8,403 nt of DNA from DASTCC01 sp035711465 (GTDB lineage Bacteria > Acidobacteriota > Vicinamibacteria > Vicinamibacterales > SCN-69-37): positions 1 through 8,403 of the forward strand of contig DASTCC010000142.1 in NCBI GenBank assembly GCA_035711465.1, given 5' to 3'. This document shows, piece after piece, positions 1 through 6,009 of the stretch (position 1 is its first letter; each line of letters begins with the position of its first letter). A model generated the notes under the pieces. It saw only the letters and a program-made list of their open reading frames with translations. It did no database searches and had not been told where the DNA came from. The translations under genes were made by a program, and so were the position numbers.

Positions 1-714
1 GATCATCGCTGCGGCGGCATCGTCGAGCCACCACGTCGTCGGGCGGCCGGTGCGTCGCAGGGCCGCCGCGGGCACCGTTGTCGGCGCCGCGCGCTGGGCG
101 ATGTCGGCCATCGCCCTGGCCTTGTCGCTGCCGACGACGAGCACGTGCAGCTCGCGGGCGTTGAGCAACGCCGGCAGCGTCATCGTCAGGCGCTTCGTGC
201 GCGGATCGGCCGCGGCATCGACCGCCAGGACGAGCCGGTCGCGCTCGAGGACGCTCGGCGCGTTCGGGAAGAGCGACGCCGTGTGCCCGTCGCTGCCGAC
301 GCCGAGCAGCATCAGGTCGAAAGGCTCGCCGCGGCGCTGCCGCAGCACGTCCTCGTACTCGCGCGCCGCGACCTCCGGGTCGGCGAGGCCGGTGGGCATG
401 CGGTGCACGCGGCCACGATTTAGAGTGACCCTGCCGAGCAGCGCCGCGCGCGCCATGCCGTAATTGCTGCGCGGGTCGTCGGGCGGCACGTAACGCTCGT
501 CGCCCCAGTACCACTCGACGAGCGGCCACGACACAGCAGCGCCTGCCGACGAGGCGAGGCGCTCGTAGATGGCGCGCGGCGTGTTGCCGCCGGAGAGCAC
601 GAACGACGCCCGTCCGCGTGCGTCGATCGCTGCAGCCAGTCCGCCCGCGATGGCGGCCGCGGCCGCATCGAACAGCATCGCGTGATCGGCAATCACGCGA
701 AGCGTGTCAGTCAC
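1..714 (-). CDS. pgl: 6-phosphogluconolactonase, 3' end beyond window
   Basis: This enzyme hydrolyses 6-phosphogluconolactone to 6-phosphogluconate, the second step of the oxidative pentose phosphate pathway, in the cytosol. I translated 238 codons without a stop. They show the family landmarks: SGGNTP (residues 41-46, sugar-phosphate binding), WGDERYVP (70-77) and GVGSDGHTASLFP (138-150), then a PRTKRLTMT stretch (171-179) and a C-terminal TTWWLDDAAAAM. Family members are about 225-260 residues, so only a few residues are probably missing at the window edge. The start is GTG at 714, supported by GGAG at 726-723 with 8-base spacing. It overlaps the zwf stop codon by 8 bases, which suggests translational coupling. 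It belongs to the SugarP isomerase/DevB group rather than the beta-propeller lactonases. The product call is secure; only the exact C-terminus is unknown. Confidence 0.95.
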   Translation of the reverse strand, partial: MTDTLRVIADHAMLFDAAAAAIAGGLAAAIDARGRASFVLSGGNTPRAIYERLASSAGAAVSWPLVEWYWGDERYVPPDDPRSNYGMARAALLGRVTLNRGRVHRMPTGLADPEVAAREYEDVLRQRRGEPFDLMLLGVGSDGHTASLFPNAPSVLERDRLVLAVDAAADPRTKRLTMTLPALLNARELHVLVVGSDKARAMADIAQRAAPTTVPAAALRRTGRPTTWWLDDAAAAMI

Positions 715-2215
715 CCGGCATTCTCCACTGCCGGCCATCGCGGCCGATCAACGCGTCGGCTTCGCTCGGGCCCCAGGCCCCGGCGGGATAGAACGCCAGC
801 CCGTCGCCGTTCCGCCAGGCGTCGAGCAGAGGCTCGACGACCGTCCAGCCGGTTTCGACGATGTCGGCGCGATGGAAGAGCGTCGAGTCGCCGGTCATCA
901 CGTCATAGAGCAGCGTTTCGTAGCCGGTGTTGGATTTGAGGCCGAAGTAGTCGGCGTAGCTGAAGTCCATGCGGACGGTGCCGAGGCGCACGTCCGGTCC
1001 GGGAACCTTGGCGAGAAAGCGCAGCGCGATGCCCTCGTTGGGCTGCACGCGGATGACGAGCTGATTCGGGTCGAGATTCGCCATCGGCGTCTCGCGGAAG
1101 AGCGAGAACGGCGCCGGGCGGAACTGAACGACGATCTCCGACGCGCGCGCCTCGAGGCGCTTGCCGGTGCGCAGATAGAACGGCACGCCCGCCCAGCGCC
1201 AGTTGTCGACCTTCAGCTTGATCGCCGCATACGTCTCGGTATGCGAGTCCGCGGCGACGTGCGGTTCCTCCCGATAGCCAGGCACCTTCTCCCAGTCGAC
1301 CGTGCCCGCGGTGTACTGGCCGCGCACCGCCACGCTCGCCGGGCCGTCGACGACCAGCGGGTGGATCGCGCGCAGGAGCTTCTCGCGTTCGTCGCGCACG
1401 GCGTCCGCCTCGAACGAGTTCGGCGGCTCCATCGCGGTGATCGCGAGCAGCTGGAACATGTGGTTCTGAACGACATCACGGAGCGCGCCCGTCCGGTCGT
1501 AGTACGCGCCGCGCTGTTCGACGCCAACGGTCTCGGCGACGGTGATTTGCACGTGATCGACGTAGCGGCGATTCCAGACTGGCTCGAAGATGCCGTTGCC
1601 GAACCGGAACGCCATGACGTTCTGGACCGTCTCTTTCCCGAGGTAGTGATCGATCCGGTAGATCTGATGCTCGTCGAGCTCCTCGGCCAGCAGCTGATTG
1701 AGCTCGCGCGCGGTTTTCAGATCGCGGCCGAACGGCTTCTCGATCACGACGCGCCGCCACCCGTGCCGCTCGTCGAGGAGCCCGGCGTCGCCGAGCTGGC
1801 GGACGACCGTGCCGAAGAGATTCGGCGGAACGGCCAGATAGAACAGGCAGTTGGCCGGCCGCTTTGCCTCGGGATCCGCGAGGACCTCCGCGAGCTTCCT
1901 GAAGGTCTCCGGCGCGTCGAACTCGCCGCCGATGTATGCCAGACGTGACTCGAGCCAATCGCATCGGCCCGGAGTCACGGCGGTACCGAACTCCTCGAGA
2001 TCGCGGCTGACCTTGTCGCGGTACTCGTCGATGCTCATCGTCTGCCGGGCGACGCCGACGACGGCGAACTGCTCGGGCAGGAGCGACTCGGTGGCGAGGT
2101 TGTAGAGCGCCGGCAGGAGCTTGCGCTTGGCGAGGTCTCCGGTAGCGCCGAAGATCACCATCGTCGACGGATCGGCAGGCACGGGCCGGGGCGCGGTCTT
2201 GATGTCGTCGGCCAT
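707..2215 (-). CDS. zwf: glucose-6-phosphate 1-dehydrogenase
   Basis: This enzyme oxidises glucose-6-phosphate to 6-phosphogluconolactone with NAD(P)+, the entry step of the oxidative pentose phosphate pathway. The 502-residue protein is the usual bacterial length. An N-terminal Rossmann domain carries GATGDLAKR (23-31). The substrate-binding signature follows: IEKPFG (158-163) and RIDHYLGKE (187-195) with the conserved Asp189-His190 pair. His252 in QNHMFQLL matches the second catalytic histidine of the family. The C-terminal domain contains LRTGKRL. I chose ATG at 2215, four bases after the gnd stop, because the protein then begins with a short tail before the beta-strand of the Rossmann fold. 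A longer in-frame start at 2344 would lie inside gnd and add 43 low-complexity residues. The Shine-Dalgarno sequence is weak, so translation is probably coupled to gnd. Cofactor preference cannot be read from the sequence. Confidence 0.97.
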   Translation of the reverse strand: MADDIKTAPRPVPADPSTMVIFGATGDLAKRKLLPALYNLATESLLPEQFAVVGVARQTMSIDEYRDKVSRDLEEFGTAVTPGRCDWLESRLAYIGGEFDAPETFRKLAEVLADPEAKRPANCLFYLAVPPNLFGTVVRQLGDAGLLDERHGWRRVVIEKPFGRDLKTARELNQLLAEELDEHQIYRIDHYLGKETVQNVMAFRFGNGIFEPVWNRRYVDHVQITVAETVGVEQRGAYYDRTGALRDVVQNHMFQLLAITAMEPPNSFEADAVRDEREKLLRAIHPLVVDGPASVAVRGQYTAGTVDWEKVPGYREEPHVAADSHTETYAAIKLKVDNWRWAGVPFYLRTGKRLEARASEIVVQFRPAPFSLFRETPMANLDPNQLVIRVQPNEGIALRFLAKVPGPDVRLGTVRMDFSYADYFGLKSNTGYETLLYDVMTGDSTLFHRADIVETGWTVVEPLLDAWRNGDGLAFYPAGAWGPSEADALIGRDGRQWRMPGD

Positions 2216-2219
2216 CGTC

Positions 2220-3212
2220 TCAGCCGCCCGCCGGGCGCTCGACGTGGCCGCCGAACTTGTGACGCATCGCCGACAGCACCTTCTCGCCGAAGGTGTGGTC
2301 GACACGGGAACGGAAGCGCGCAAACAGCGCGGTCGCCAGGACATCGGCCGGCACCGCTTCTTCGATCGCGGTCTCGATCGTCCAGCGTCCCTCCCCCGAG
2401 TCCTGCACCGAACCGGTGAACTGGCTGAGGGCCGGATCTTCGGCGAGCGCCATCGCGGTGAGATCGAGCAGCCACGACTGCACGACGCTGCCGTGCCGCC
2501 AGACCTCGGCGATGTCCGCGAGATTCAGATCGAAGCGATAGCGCTCGTCGACGTGCGGCGACGCCGCGCCCTTCATGATGTCGAAGCCCTCGGCGTACGC
2601 CTGCATCACGCCGTATTCGATGCCGTTGTGCACCATCTTCACGAAGTGCCCGGCGCCGGCCTTGCCGCAGTAGAGATAGCCGCGATTCGCCGACATCCTG
2701 ACGCGGCCGGGACCGGTCGCCGGCGTCGCGCCGTCGTCACCGGGCGCGAGGGTCGCGAAGATCGGCTCGAGGCGATCGACGACCTCGCGATCGCCGCCGA
2801 TCATCAGGCTGTAGCCGCGCTCCAGTCCCCACACGCCGCCGCTGGTGCCGGCGTCGACGTAGTGAATGCCGCGCGCTTTCAGGTCGGCGGCGCGCCGGAC
2901 GTCGTCCTTGAAATGCGAGTTGCCGCCGTCGATGATCACGTCGCCCGGCGACAGACGGCGGCCGAGCTGGCTCACCATCTCGTCGGTCGGCGTGCCGGCC
3001 GGCACCATGATCCAGACAGCGCGCGGCGCCTGCAGCTTCCCGATCAGATCGTCGACCGACGTCGCGCCAGTGGCGCCTTCCGCCGCGAGCTCGCGCACGC
3101 GATCGGCGCTGAGATCGTACGCGACCATCGCATGACCGCCGTGAAGCAGCCGCCGCGTCATGTTGGCGCCCATGCGGCCCAAGCCGATCATTCCGAGTTG
3201 CATGGGTACCAT
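2220..3212 (-). CDS. gnd: 6-phosphogluconate dehydrogenase, decarboxylating (short type)
   Basis: This enzyme oxidatively decarboxylates 6-phosphogluconate to ribulose-5-phosphate, the last oxidative step of the pentose phosphate pathway. It has 330 residues, so it is the short (about 300-330) form rather than the about 470-residue GndA form. Visible motifs are the dinucleotide fold GLGRMG (10-15), IIDGGNSHFKDD (93-104), the substrate loop GTSGGVWG (122-129), the catalytic Lys192 and Asn196 in VKMVHNGIEY, and QDSGEGRWTIE (270-280). Short-type enzymes are often NAD-preferring; that is family knowledge, not shown here. Two starts are possible: ATG at 3212 (used here), or ATG at 3203, giving MQLGMIGLG, which fits the usual length before the first beta-strand better. 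Neither has a clear ribosome binding site. The gene is the first of gnd-zwf-pgl and lies 53 bases after phzF. Confidence 0.95.
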   Translation of the reverse strand: MVPMQLGMIGLGRMGANMTRRLLHGGHAMVAYDLSADRVRELAAEGATGATSVDDLIGKLQAPRAVWIMVPAGTPTDEMVSQLGRRLSPGDVIIDGGNSHFKDDVRRAADLKARGIHYVDAGTSGGVWGLERGYSLMIGGDREVVDRLEPIFATLAPGDDGATPATGPGRVRMSANRGYLYCGKAGAGHFVKMVHNGIEYGVMQAYAEGFDIMKGAASPHVDERYRFDLNLADIAEVWRHGSVVQSWLLDLTAMALAEDPALSQFTGSVQDSGEGRWTIETAIEEAVPADVLATALFARFRSRVDHTFGEKVLSAMRHKFGGHVERPAGG

Positions 3213-3231
3213 TATTTAACGATGGCGCATT

Positions 3232-3246
3232 CCGTCGGTACGACGG
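3232..3246. repeat. short inverted repeat in the phzF-gnd gap
   Basis: CCGTCG (3232-3237) and CGACGG (3241-3246) form a perfect 6-base inverted repeat around GTA. In minus-strand RNA it would give a small hairpin about 20 bases before the gnd start. It could be an operator half-site pair, an RNA hairpin adjusting gnd expression, or chance. There is no U-tract, so I do not call it a terminator. Confidence 0.3.
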
Positions 3247-3265
3247 GTGCTCCGGGGGACCGACG

Positions 3266-4171
3266 TCAGATGTTGACCGTTCCTGATCCCACCAGGATAG
3301 ACTTTCCGCCCACCTGCACGTCCGTCATCGTCAGCTCGGTCGCGGTGACGGAGATGTGGATGTAGCTCGGCCGGCCCATCTTCGCGCCCTGCAGGTTGAC
3401 CATCGACTTCGCGTCGTCGGCGCTGACGACACCGTGATGGAACAGGTAGCCGCCAAGCGGACCGCACGCGCTGCCGGTGGCGGGATCCTCGATGATCCCG
3501 AAGCCCGGCGCGAACATGCGGCTGTAGACGGTGGCGTTGTCGGCGTGCGCCTCGAACGAGAAGACGTAGATGGGCATCTCCGGCATGTTCGCACCGCGGA
3601 AGAAGTGGGTGATCGCCGAGACGTTCGGCGTCGCGCTGTCGACGCCTTCGCGTGACGCCATCGGCACGAGCAGCATCGGCACGCCGGAGCTCGCTTCCTG
3701 CACCGGCAGGTTCGTCTTCAGGATTTCATGCGGGTCGACGGCGATCATCGCCGCGAGCTGGTCGATGTCGTTCGGGATCGCGCCGAAGGACGGCACCGCC
3801 TGACGCATCCAGGCAAAACCGAGCTGGCCGTCCCGCCATTCGAGACGGACCGGCGTCGGCCCGACGCCGAGGCCGAACGTCACCAACGCCTGTTCCGGCG
3901 TCACGCGCCTTTCGTGCGCCATCGCGAACGCGGTACCAATCGTCGGATGCCCCGCCATCGGCAGCTCGGTGCCGGGCGTGAAGATGCGGACGCGCACGTC
4001 GGTCGACGGATCCTCGGCCGGCATGACGAACGTCGTCTCCGAAAACGCCATCTCACGCGCGATCTTCTGCATCACCTCGGGCTCGAGGCCGCCGCCATCG
4101 AGAAACACGGCCAGCTGATTGCCCGCGAACAGGGTGTCCGTGAACACGTCCAGGTGCAGGTATGTCCGCAT
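3266..4171 (-). CDS. PhzF family isomerase
   Basis: This is a member of the PhzF/diaminopimelate-epimerase fold family. The namesake isomerises a dihydro-hydroxyanthranilate in phenazine synthesis, but most homologues have unknown substrates and no other phenazine gene is present here. From the ATG at 4171 the protein has 301 residues. Motifs seen are DVFTDTLFAGNQLAVF near the N-terminus, FSETTF with Glu45 at the position of the PhzF catalytic glutamate, RIFTPGTELPMAGHPTIG with the conserved GHPT (74-77), and the C-terminal EDPATGSACGPLGGYL, where Asp229 begins DPATGSA. An earlier in-frame ATG at 4207 would add 12 residues. I prefer 4171 because family proteins start just before the first strand (MRTYLHLDVF). 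A strong AAAGGAG lies at 4192-4186, but its 14-base spacing is longer than usual. Substrate unknown; family call firm. Confidence 0.9.
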   Translation of the reverse strand: MRTYLHLDVFTDTLFAGNQLAVFLDGGGLEPEVMQKIAREMAFSETTFVMPAEDPSTDVRVRIFTPGTELPMAGHPTIGTAFAMAHERRVTPEQALVTFGLGVGPTPVRLEWRDGQLGFAWMRQAVPSFGAIPNDIDQLAAMIAVDPHEILKTNLPVQEASSGVPMLLVPMASREGVDSATPNVSAITHFFRGANMPEMPIYVFSFEAHADNATVYSRMFAPGFGIIEDPATGSACGPLGGYLFHHGVVSADDAKSMVNLQGAKMGRPSYIHISVTATELTMTDVQVGGKSILVGSGTVNI

Positions 4172-4185
4172 GGCAGCCGCGCGGT

Positions 4186-4192
4186 CTCCTTT
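4186..4192 (-). promoter_or_regulatory. ribosome binding site for the phzF-like gene
   Basis: AAAGGAG on the minus strand is a near-perfect anti-16S match. It lies 14 bases before the ATG at 4171 and inside the first codons of the alternative start at 4207, which favours the shorter protein. The long spacing leaves the choice uncertain. Confidence 0.5.
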
Positions 4193-4266
4193 GGGGATGT
4201 CGGACATCCTAATCGGAAACCGCCTGGGGCGACGGTGAGAATCGGAACTGACTGAAGTCGTCCGCT

Positions 4267-5130
4267 TTAGTACAGGGACATGTAGCTACATGAGTTGCTG
4301 GGCAGCGAGAAGGTGCCATTCAGCACGGCCGGATAGACGACGTCCGCCATGTAGCCGTAGCCGGCGTCGTTCGGATGAAAGCCGTCGGGCGAGAAAATTG
4401 ACGGGTGCAGAAAGTTGCCGTCGCACATCAGGTCGACGACGAGGACGTTGCTGGCGGCGAGCGCGTTGATCTGCGCGGAGAGGCCGACCGCGATCTGCTG
4501 GAACACGCGTTTGCGGTCCGCCGACTCGCCGGCCATGTAGGGCATCGCGGCCAGGTTCGGCAGGTTGAGAATCACGATGCGCGCCTGCGGCGCGCGGTCG
4601 CGGATGCCGTTGACCAGCGCGCGCATGTCGGCGCCGAAGCCCTGGATCTGCGAGCTCAGGAAGTTCGACGGGTTCGAGCCGCCGAGACCGCGCTCGAGCG
4701 CGCGGCCGATGGCGTTGGCGTCGTTGCCGCCGGCGAAGATCGTCACCACCGTGGAGTCGCGCGAGACGAACGGCATCTCGCGCTCCAGGAAGTTCGCCAG
4801 GATGTCGAGGCCGACCTGATTGCCGAGCGATTGAATTGTCGGCGACAGCACCGCGCCGGGGATGCCGAGATTCGAGAGCGTCACCTGCTTGCCCTCGGCC
4901 TGCAGCCGCCGCGCGATGCGCTGCACGTACCCCTGGCCGTTCGGACACTGCGTGAACGGAATGCAGACGCTGCTGCTGCCGTAACCGATGGCGTCGCTGG
5001 CGCCGACGGCCGTGAAGAAGACTTCATTGGAAGGCGCCGGCGACGGCCCGGTCGGGCTGTCGGGCGAGGACGAACCACACGCGGACACCGCGGCGACGAG
5101 CAGAGCGAGGAGCACACATCGAGCTTTCAC
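4267..5130 (-). CDS. SGNH/GDSL-type hydrolase, lipoprotein
   Basis: This is a probable esterase or lipase of the SGNH superfamily, anchored to a membrane and acting outside the cytoplasm. From GTG at 5130 the protein has 287 residues. Residues 1-17 form a lipoprotein signal (KAR, then a hydrophobic stretch) ending at the lipobox VSA-Cys18, followed by a Pro/Ser/Thr-rich linker (about 19-34). Block I reads VGASDAIGYG (42-51), giving Ser45 as nucleophile in place of the usual GDS. Block III is GGND (134-137) with Asn136. Block V is DGFHPND, giving Asp249 and His252. Four further cysteines in the mature part (56, 62, 236, 281) could form disulfides, consistent with export. The start was chosen because it places the signal at the N-terminus; GGA lies 6 bases upstream. 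An ATG at 5232 would add 34 arginine-rich residues inside the upstream gene. The gap to that gene is 16 bases, so an operon is likely. Substrate unknown. Confidence 0.85.
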   Translation of the reverse strand: MKARCVLLALLVAAVSACGSSSPDSPTGPSPAPSNEVFFTAVGASDAIGYGSSSVCIPFTQCPNGQGYVQRIARRLQAEGKQVTLSNLGIPGAVLSPTIQSLGNQVGLDILANFLEREMPFVSRDSTVVTIFAGGNDANAIGRALERGLGGSNPSNFLSSQIQGFGADMRALVNGIRDRAPQARIVILNLPNLAAMPYMAGESADRKRVFQQIAVGLSAQINALAASNVLVVDLMCDGNFLHPSIFSPDGFHPNDAGYGYMADVVYPAVLNGTFSLPSNSCSYMSLY

Positions 5131-5146
5131 ACTTATTCCATCGGCC

Positions 5147-5845
5147 TCAGCCCGACCCTCCGATAGCCCGCTGCAGGATCGCCTCGACGTGAATCTGCGT
5201 CGTGTCCAGATAGGGCACGGCCGGCGCCGCATCCCGGAGGAGCAGCGGCAGCTCGGTGCCGCCCAGAATCACGGCCTGAATCCCGTCGCGATCCCGCATT
5301 GACTCGATCACGCGCAACACGCCTGCGCGCGTCTCGTCCAGGAACCGGCCCGGAATCAGCTCCTGCACGTACTTTTGATGGACGTAGTCCCGCTCCTCCG
5401 GCCGCGGCATGACCACGGCGACGCCGCGGCGGCGGCAGACGTCGGGATAGAACTGCCCTTCCATCGTGAACCGCGTCCCGAGCAGTCCGACCGTCGAAAA
5501 TCCGCGCCGCACGGCCTCACCGGCCGCGGCCTCGACGATGCTCACCAGCGGAATCGTCGATCGTTCGCGCACCTCGTCGAACACCACGTGCGCGGTGTTG
5601 GCCGAGAGAAACGCGAACGCCGACCCGGCGCCGGCAAGCGCGTCGACCGCGCCGACCAGGTAGTCCGCCATCTCGGTCCATTGCTGCGCGCCGGCCATGC
5701 CGAGGGCCACCGTCGGGTCGAGGCTGACGATGACGATGCGCGGCGCCTCGGTGGCGCCGAGCGCGCGGGCGCGGCCGAGAAGCAATCGGTAGTAGTCGAT
5801 CGATGCTTCCGGCCCGAGGCCGCCCACCATTCCAATCGTCTGCAT
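5147..5845 (-). CDS. Asp/Glu racemase-family protein without catalytic cysteines
   Basis: The 232-residue protein matches the aspartate/glutamate racemase superfamily in length and fold landmarks. These are IGMVGGLGPEASIDYY (4-19), the first active-site region LSANTAH (80-86), VSIVEA (101-106), VGLLGTRFTM (119-128), and the second active-site region LGGTELPLLL (194-203). Classical members use two cysteines, in CNT and GCTE motifs, as acid/base pair. Here these positions are Ala82 and Gly196, which I checked at codon level (GCC and GGC). The only cysteine is Cys137, outside either motif. Cysteine-based PLP-independent racemisation is therefore unlikely; it may be a different isomerase or lyase, or a binding protein. 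The ATG at 5845 has GGGAG at 5856-5852 with 6-base spacing. The lipoprotein hydrolase follows after 16 bases. Family call good, activity unknown. Confidence 0.85.
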   Translation of the reverse strand: MQTIGMVGGLGPEASIDYYRLLLGRARALGATEAPRIVIVSLDPTVALGMAGAQQWTEMADYLVGAVDALAGAGSAFAFLSANTAHVVFDEVRERSTIPLVSIVEAAAGEAVRRGFSTVGLLGTRFTMEGQFYPDVCRRRGVAVVMPRPEERDYVHQKYVQELIPGRFLDETRAGVLRVIESMRDRDGIQAVILGGTELPLLLRDAAPAVPYLDTTQIHVEAILQRAIGGSG

Positions 5846-5851
5846 GCTGCG

Positions 5852-5856
5852 CTCCC
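5852..5856 (-). promoter_or_regulatory. ribosome binding site for the racemase-like gene
   Basis: GGGAG on the minus strand, 6 bases before the ATG at 5845, supports that start. Confidence 0.6.
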
Positions 5857-5942
5857 GTCCGCGTCACGATCGCGGCCGGATCACAGCGTACGGCATCGGT
5901 CGAACGCCATCCGCCAATCTTTTTCATGCTGACGACGGCGCG

Positions 5943-5971
5943 GCGGGCGGGACGACAATCGCCCCGCCCGC
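5943..5971 (-). terminator. GC-rich hairpin after the sulfatase gene, possible terminator
   Basis: GCGGGCGGG (5943-5951) pairs perfectly with CCCGCCCGC (5963-5971), giving a 9-base all-GC stem with an 11-base loop, starting 38 bases after the sulfatase stop. It fits a transcription end between the sulfatase and the racemase-like gene. No U-tract follows on the minus strand, so it may be a factor-dependent or non-classical terminator, or an RNA-stabilising hairpin. The rest of the 164-base gap (5846-6009) shows no clear promoter to my eye. Confidence 0.45.
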
Positions 5972-6009
5972 GTTTGATTAGCTACTGGCGCCGAAACGCG
6001 GGCCTCGGC

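Noticed and set aside
420..692. 90-codon minus-strand frame inside pgl
   Set aside because: It is in a different frame from pgl, is Arg/Ser-rich, and lacks any motif; the pgl frame carries all three family signatures.
704..1948. 414-codon open frame on the plus strand opposite zwf
   Set aside because: It is antisense to a gene with unmistakable Zwf motifs. Its product is a low-complexity Arg/Ala/Val/Asp/Glu mix with no family landmarks, as expected for an open reverse frame in GC-rich coding DNA.
2216..2344. Upstream ATG extending zwf by 43 residues
   Set aside because: The extension lies inside gnd and encodes an Arg/Ser/Cys-rich sequence unlike any Zwf N-terminus; ATG at 2215 fits the fold.
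2121..3365. 414-codon open frame on the plus strand opposite gnd
   Set aside because: It covers well-supported gnd in reverse, has skewed His/Arg/Ala composition and no recognisable domain.
4405..5166. 253-codon open frame on the plus strand opposite the lipoprotein hydrolase
   Set aside because: It is antisense to a gene with intact SGNH blocks and has an Arg/Ala/Asp/Glu-rich composition without domain signals.
5131..5232. Upstream ATG extending the lipoprotein hydrolase by 34 residues
   Set aside because: It would bury the lipoprotein signal behind an arginine-rich stretch and overlap the upstream gene; the GTG at 5130 puts the signal at the N-terminus.
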